From an uncultured Eubacteriales bacterium (GTDB lineage Bacteria; Bacillota; Clostridia; Oscillospirales; Oscillospiraceae): 24,095 bases of DNA. The notes beneath the pieces were generated by a model. The model was not told where the DNA came from. It worked only from the letters and a program-made list of their open reading frames with translations, and made no database searches. A program made the position numbers and the translations under genes. Each line of letters opens with the position of its first letter. The stretch's first letter is position 1. Where the stretch lies: NCBI GenBank assembly GCA_934567745.1, contig CAKTJM010000010.1, positions 1 to 24,095 on the forward strand. The letters are read 5' to 3'. This document shows, piece by piece, positions 22,690 to 24,095 of the stretch.

Positions 22690-23157
22690 TTATTTATAGG
22701 TAGCGCAGTAGTAATAGAAGTCGCCGGTGATCGGCTCGACGTAGTAGTACGGGTCGTTCGTGCCCTCGGCGGGGCTGTAGGACCAGCCGTCGCCGTCCTC
22801 GACGAGGTCGTCCATCGTGCCCGCGCAGCACCACGGGGCGGTCAGGTCGCCATCGAAGGAGTAGAAGAAGCCATAGGGCGCGGTCTTGGTCGCGGCGCCG
22901 GTCGAGCCGCAGTTGAACTCCACGAGCTGGCTGTTGTAGCCGATGTCCATGATGCCGTCGATGGCGACGGTGTCCTGGAACTTCTTCTCGACCTGGGGGT
23001 CGTCGATCTCGGCGATGTCCTTGAGCAGGGTCTCCTGGTTGTCCAGGCAGATCTGCATGACCTCCTCCTTGGAGAGGTGGTTGACGAAGTAAGACGAGCA
23101 GGCGCACAGCGACACCGCCAACAGGGCCGCGAGCGCCAGGGTGAGGATCTTTTTCAT
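22690..23157 (-). CDS. Small lipoprotein of unknown function
   Basis: A 155-residue predicted lipoprotein. Its signal MKKILTLALAALLAVSLCAC (lipidated Cys20) is almost the same as that of the lipoprotein at 5837-6346. The mature part has a helical, acidic start (SKEEVMQICLDNQETLLKDI), then an aromatic, beta-rich part with YGFFYSFDGDL, WCCAG and a Tyr-rich C-terminus (DPYYYVEP, FYYYCATYK). Four cysteines in the mature chain (CLDN, NCGS, WCC and YCA contain five in all) could form disulfides. AGGAG precedes the ATG by ~9 nt. A strong promoter lies at 23204-23232. No family recognised. Confidence 0.8.
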   Translation of the reverse strand: MKKILTLALAALLAVSLCACSSYFVNHLSKEEVMQICLDNQETLLKDIAEIDDPQVEKKFQDTVAIDGIMDIGYNSQLVEFNCGSTGAATKTAPYGFFYSFDGDLTAPWCCAGTMDDLVEDGDGWSYSPAEGTNDPYYYVEPITGDFYYYCATYK

Positions 23158-23203
23158 TGGGCAGGCTCCTAACATCTGATTCTCTTTGGTTTTTCTTGAT
23201 ACG

Positions 23204-23232
23204 ATCATACAATACCATCCGGCAAAAGTCAA
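23204..23232 (-). promoter_or_regulatory. Promoter of the lipoprotein gene
   Basis: On minus, TTGACT (23227-23232), 17-nt spacer, TATGAT (23204-23209); five of six matches in each box. Transcription would start near 23197, 40 nt before the ATG. Confidence 0.75.
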
Positions 23233-23255
23233 CAGACACCGACAGAGAAAACCTG

Positions 23256-23285
23256 GGATAACGCCTGATCGGCCGGGGCATACTG
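23256..23285 (+). promoter_or_regulatory. Possible sigma-G-type promoter of the 42-residue gene
   Basis: GGATA (23256-23260), 18-nt spacer, CATACTG (23279-23285), close to the forespore consensus GnATA-N18-CAnnnTA (last base differs). No sigma-A pair of similar quality was found in front of the gene. This is inference from a short motif. Confidence 0.3.
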
Positions 23286-23318
23286 AGGGCACAGACCCAG
23301 GGAAAGGAGGTCAGTCCC

Positions 23319-23447
23319 ATGAGCGAGAAGAAGCAGCAGAAGAAGGACCGCCAGCAGCAGCCCTGCGCCAAGTCCAAGAAGGCCCAGAGCCAGAAGAGCG
23401 GCTATCAGGATGCGCCCTGCAACACCAACTCCGGCCCCATCGAGTGA
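23319..23447 (+). CDS. Small basic Lys/Gln-rich protein (42 residues)
   Basis: A short gene with a consensus ribosome site, AAAGGAGGT, seven nt before the ATG, and a strong terminator 11 nt after the stop. The product begins MSEKKQQKKDRQQQ and contains two cysteines (positions 16 and 34); it is highly charged, has no hydrophobic segment and is probably disordered. It is not recognised. The possible sigma-G-type promoter and the composition would suit a minor spore protein, but this is a guess. It is divergent from the lipoprotein gene at 22690-23157. Confidence 0.65.
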   Translation: MSEKKQQKKDRQQQPCAKSKKAQSQKSGYQDAPCNTNSGPIE

Positions 23448-23458
23448 TGAGACGAAAA

Positions 23459-23490
23459 CTCCGGCCCGCCCTTGACAGGGCGGGCCGGAG
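23459..23490. terminator. Bidirectional terminator shared by the 42-residue gene and the toxin gene
   Basis: A perfect 13-bp stem (23459-23471 with 23478-23490) with the loop TTGACA. On minus the hairpin is followed by TTTTCGTC and lies 45 nt after the toxin stop codon, so it should end the toxin mRNA; on plus it ends the 42-residue gene. Its loop doubles as the -35 box of the antitoxin promoter. It is the exact reverse complement of the core of the hairpin at 61-98. Confidence 0.8.
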
Positions 23491-23500
23491 CGGTTATACT
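23472..23500 (+). promoter_or_regulatory. Antitoxin RNA promoter embedded in the terminator hairpin
   Basis: Perfect TTGACA (23472-23477), 17-nt spacer formed mostly by the right arm of the hairpin, TATACT (23495-23500). It is the strongest promoter match in this part of the window. Transcription would begin near 23507 and run into the 3' end of the toxin gene on the opposite strand. Confidence 0.8.
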
Positions 23501-23506
23501 AGGGTC

Positions 23507-23600
23507 AAGAAGGGTCGCCAGTGATGGTCGGCTCTCTAAAGGTCGATCATGTTCCCTGAGGAACACTGACCGTCAGGGTGCGACCTGGCGGTCATTTTTC
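23507..23600 (+). ncRNA. Candidate antisense antitoxin RNA of a type I system
   Basis: About 94 nt from a strong promoter to an intrinsic terminator (stem 23568-23577 with 23584-23593, one G-T pair, then five T). Inside is a second hairpin, TGTTCC-CTGA-GGAACA (~23550-23565). The RNA is fully complementary to the last ~21 codons and the 3' end of the mRNA of the hydrophobic peptide encoded on minus. It carries no ribosome site or open frame. In txpA/RatA and bsrG/SR4 such 3'-overlapping RNAs trigger decay or block translation of the toxin mRNA. Ends are estimates. Confidence 0.65.
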
Positions 23601-23679
23601 TGCTTTCGCAGAGGGCGAGGATGCCTACGAGAAGCGTCGCCGCCTGGAAGACCAGGCTCGCGATTTCATAAAGACCCAT
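23536..23679 (-). CDS. Holin-like type I toxin candidate (47 residues)
   Basis: A small hydrophobic peptide: MGLYEIASLVFQAATLLVGI then LALCESRK, one membrane helix at ~5-24, followed by a polar tail of ~22 residues. The 'M..YE...L......L..GI..L' pattern is like the putative holin-like toxins and TxpA/BsrG peptides of Firmicutes, which insert in the membrane or disturb cell-wall synthesis. GGGGGTG lies ~6 nt before the ATG. The frame stays open upstream, but those codons precede or coincide with the likely transcription start. An antisense RNA covers its 3' end. The family assignment is by pattern only; the gene context is the stronger argument. Confidence 0.65.
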   Translation of the reverse strand: MGLYEIASLVFQAATLLVGILALCESRKMTARSHPDGQCSSGNMIDL

Positions 23680-23803
23680 ATACCCACCCCCTTCCTCGAA
23701 GAGAAGGGAGAAAATGAAGCCCCCTTCTCTCCTTGTAAGTAAGAAGAGAGTCGACCACCATGTTGCTGACGGGCCCCTCTGGCCGTCGTACAACATTGAT
23801 TTT

Positions 23804-23832
23804 AGCATATCATACTTCGACAGGCTGTGCAA
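23804..23832 (-). promoter_or_regulatory. Candidate promoter of the toxin gene
   Basis: On minus, TTGCAC (23827-23832), 17-nt spacer, TATGCT (23804-23809) preceded by TGA (extended -10). Transcription would start near 23797, giving an unusually long leader of ~118 nt. The leader contains the stem CCCTTCTCT/AGAGAAGGG (23700-23730) next to the toxin ribosome site. Confidence 0.45.
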
Positions 23833-23862
23833 GCCCTTCCCAACACGTCAGACGACAAAACC

Positions 23863-23888
23863 AGGCTGGACGCGAAAGCGTCCAGCCT
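23863..23888. terminator. Perfect GAAA-loop hairpin
   Basis: An 11-bp perfect stem (23863-23873 with 23878-23888) closed by GAAA, between the toxin promoter and the 46-nt repeat. On minus it is followed by GGTTTTGTCG, so it can end transcription entering from the right and insulate the toxin promoter. Confidence 0.5.
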
Positions 23889-23893
23889 TAGGC

Positions 23894-23939
23894 TGTCGAA
23901 AAACCCCTGCGGGGTTTTCCGACAGAGGGGATGCAGCCC
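23894..23939 (+). repeat. 46-nt hairpin repeat, copy 2
   Basis: Opposite in orientation to copy 1 at 16-61, with two mismatches in 46 positions. The palindrome occupies 23894-23924 and the GATGCAGCCC tail ends at 23939. It belongs to a run of hairpins that continues to the window edge. Confidence 0.7.
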
Positions 23940-24095
23940 CCTGCATGCACTCGCCGTCCGTCTTCGACGGACAACTCGCACACTTGTGGGCTGAGAAGTA
24001 TTTTCTCCGACGCACATGTCGCCGGAGAAAATGACTCGACTCTATTTCGTGCCTGCGGGCACGAAACTCTGCGAGGCTTTTTTGACACACTGAGG
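23940..24095. other. Gene-free run of hairpins at the right edge
   Basis: No credible gene. Three further stem-loops follow each other: GTCCGTC-TTC-GACGGAC (~23957-23973), ATTTTCTCCG with CGGAGAAAAT (~24000-24032) and TTTCGTGCC-TGC-GGCACGAAA type (~24046-24067), then CGAGGCTTTTTTGACA. With 23863-23939 this makes about five hairpins in ~200 nt. It may be a composite dispersed repeat or the edge of a structured RNA that continues beyond the window. Confidence 0.45.

Noticed and set aside
23848..24090. Overlapping frames of 66-106 codons at the right edge on both strands
   Set aside because: They are made of hairpin repeat sequence, have no ribosome sites, and overlap one another in several frames.

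Overview
The window reads as chromosome of a high-GC, low-A+T-intergenic Firmicute of the Clostridia, most likely an Oscillospirales/Oscillospiraceae gut anaerobe. This is inferred, not matched to a database. The evidence is the spore-former gene run yabP-yabQ-divIC-yabR, an S-layer-homology (SLH) protein, Firmicute-type lipoprotein signals ending in CAC, strong GGAGG ribosome sites, sigma-A promoters, an FMN riboswitch in front of ribD-ribE-ribBA-ribH, and ~50-nt palindromic dispersed repeats. No gene is cut by either window edge, and no rRNA, tRNA, insertion sequence or CRISPR array was seen.

Layout from left to right. 1-5200: a minus-strand peptide/nickel-type ABC importer (binding lipoprotein, two permeases, two ATPases) ending at a double hairpin terminator. 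5201-5836: A/T-rich spacer with the importer promoter, TTGCA-type inverted repeats, and a plus-strand promoter plus terminator that frame a candidate ~190-nt RNA. 5837-10822: a minus-strand surface cluster of SLH-transglutaminase protein, MBOAT O-acyltransferase, AlgJ/AlgX-like (DHHW) partner and small lipoprotein; the MBOAT and DHHW genes are typical of transfer of acyl groups to an exported polymer. 10823-12264: regulatory DNA, a 52-residue lipoprotein gene on plus, and long-form hpf on minus. 12269-13500: an XRE-type membrane regulator, then gene-free DNA holding two inverted pairs of palindromic repeats. 13501-15107: yabP, yabQ, divIC and an S1-domain gene (yabR-like), a conserved sporulation/cell-division order. 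15332-17492: an OmpR-family response regulator and sensor kinase. 17737-21623: a riboflavin operon under a strong promoter and FMN riboswitch. 21664-23157: a multi-pass membrane protein and a lipoprotein of unknown function. 23256-23447: a 42-residue basic protein gene.

The most interesting unit is at 23459-23832. A 47-residue hydrophobic, holin-like peptide is encoded on minus. A near-consensus plus-strand promoter, whose -35 box is the loop of the toxin terminator hairpin, drives a short RNA that is antisense to the 3' part of the peptide gene and ends at its own terminator. This is the architecture of a type I toxin-antitoxin locus (as in txpA/RatA and bsrG/SR4). The same terminator hairpin, and a neighbouring 46-nt hairpin repeat, also occur at the far left of the window in opposite orientation.
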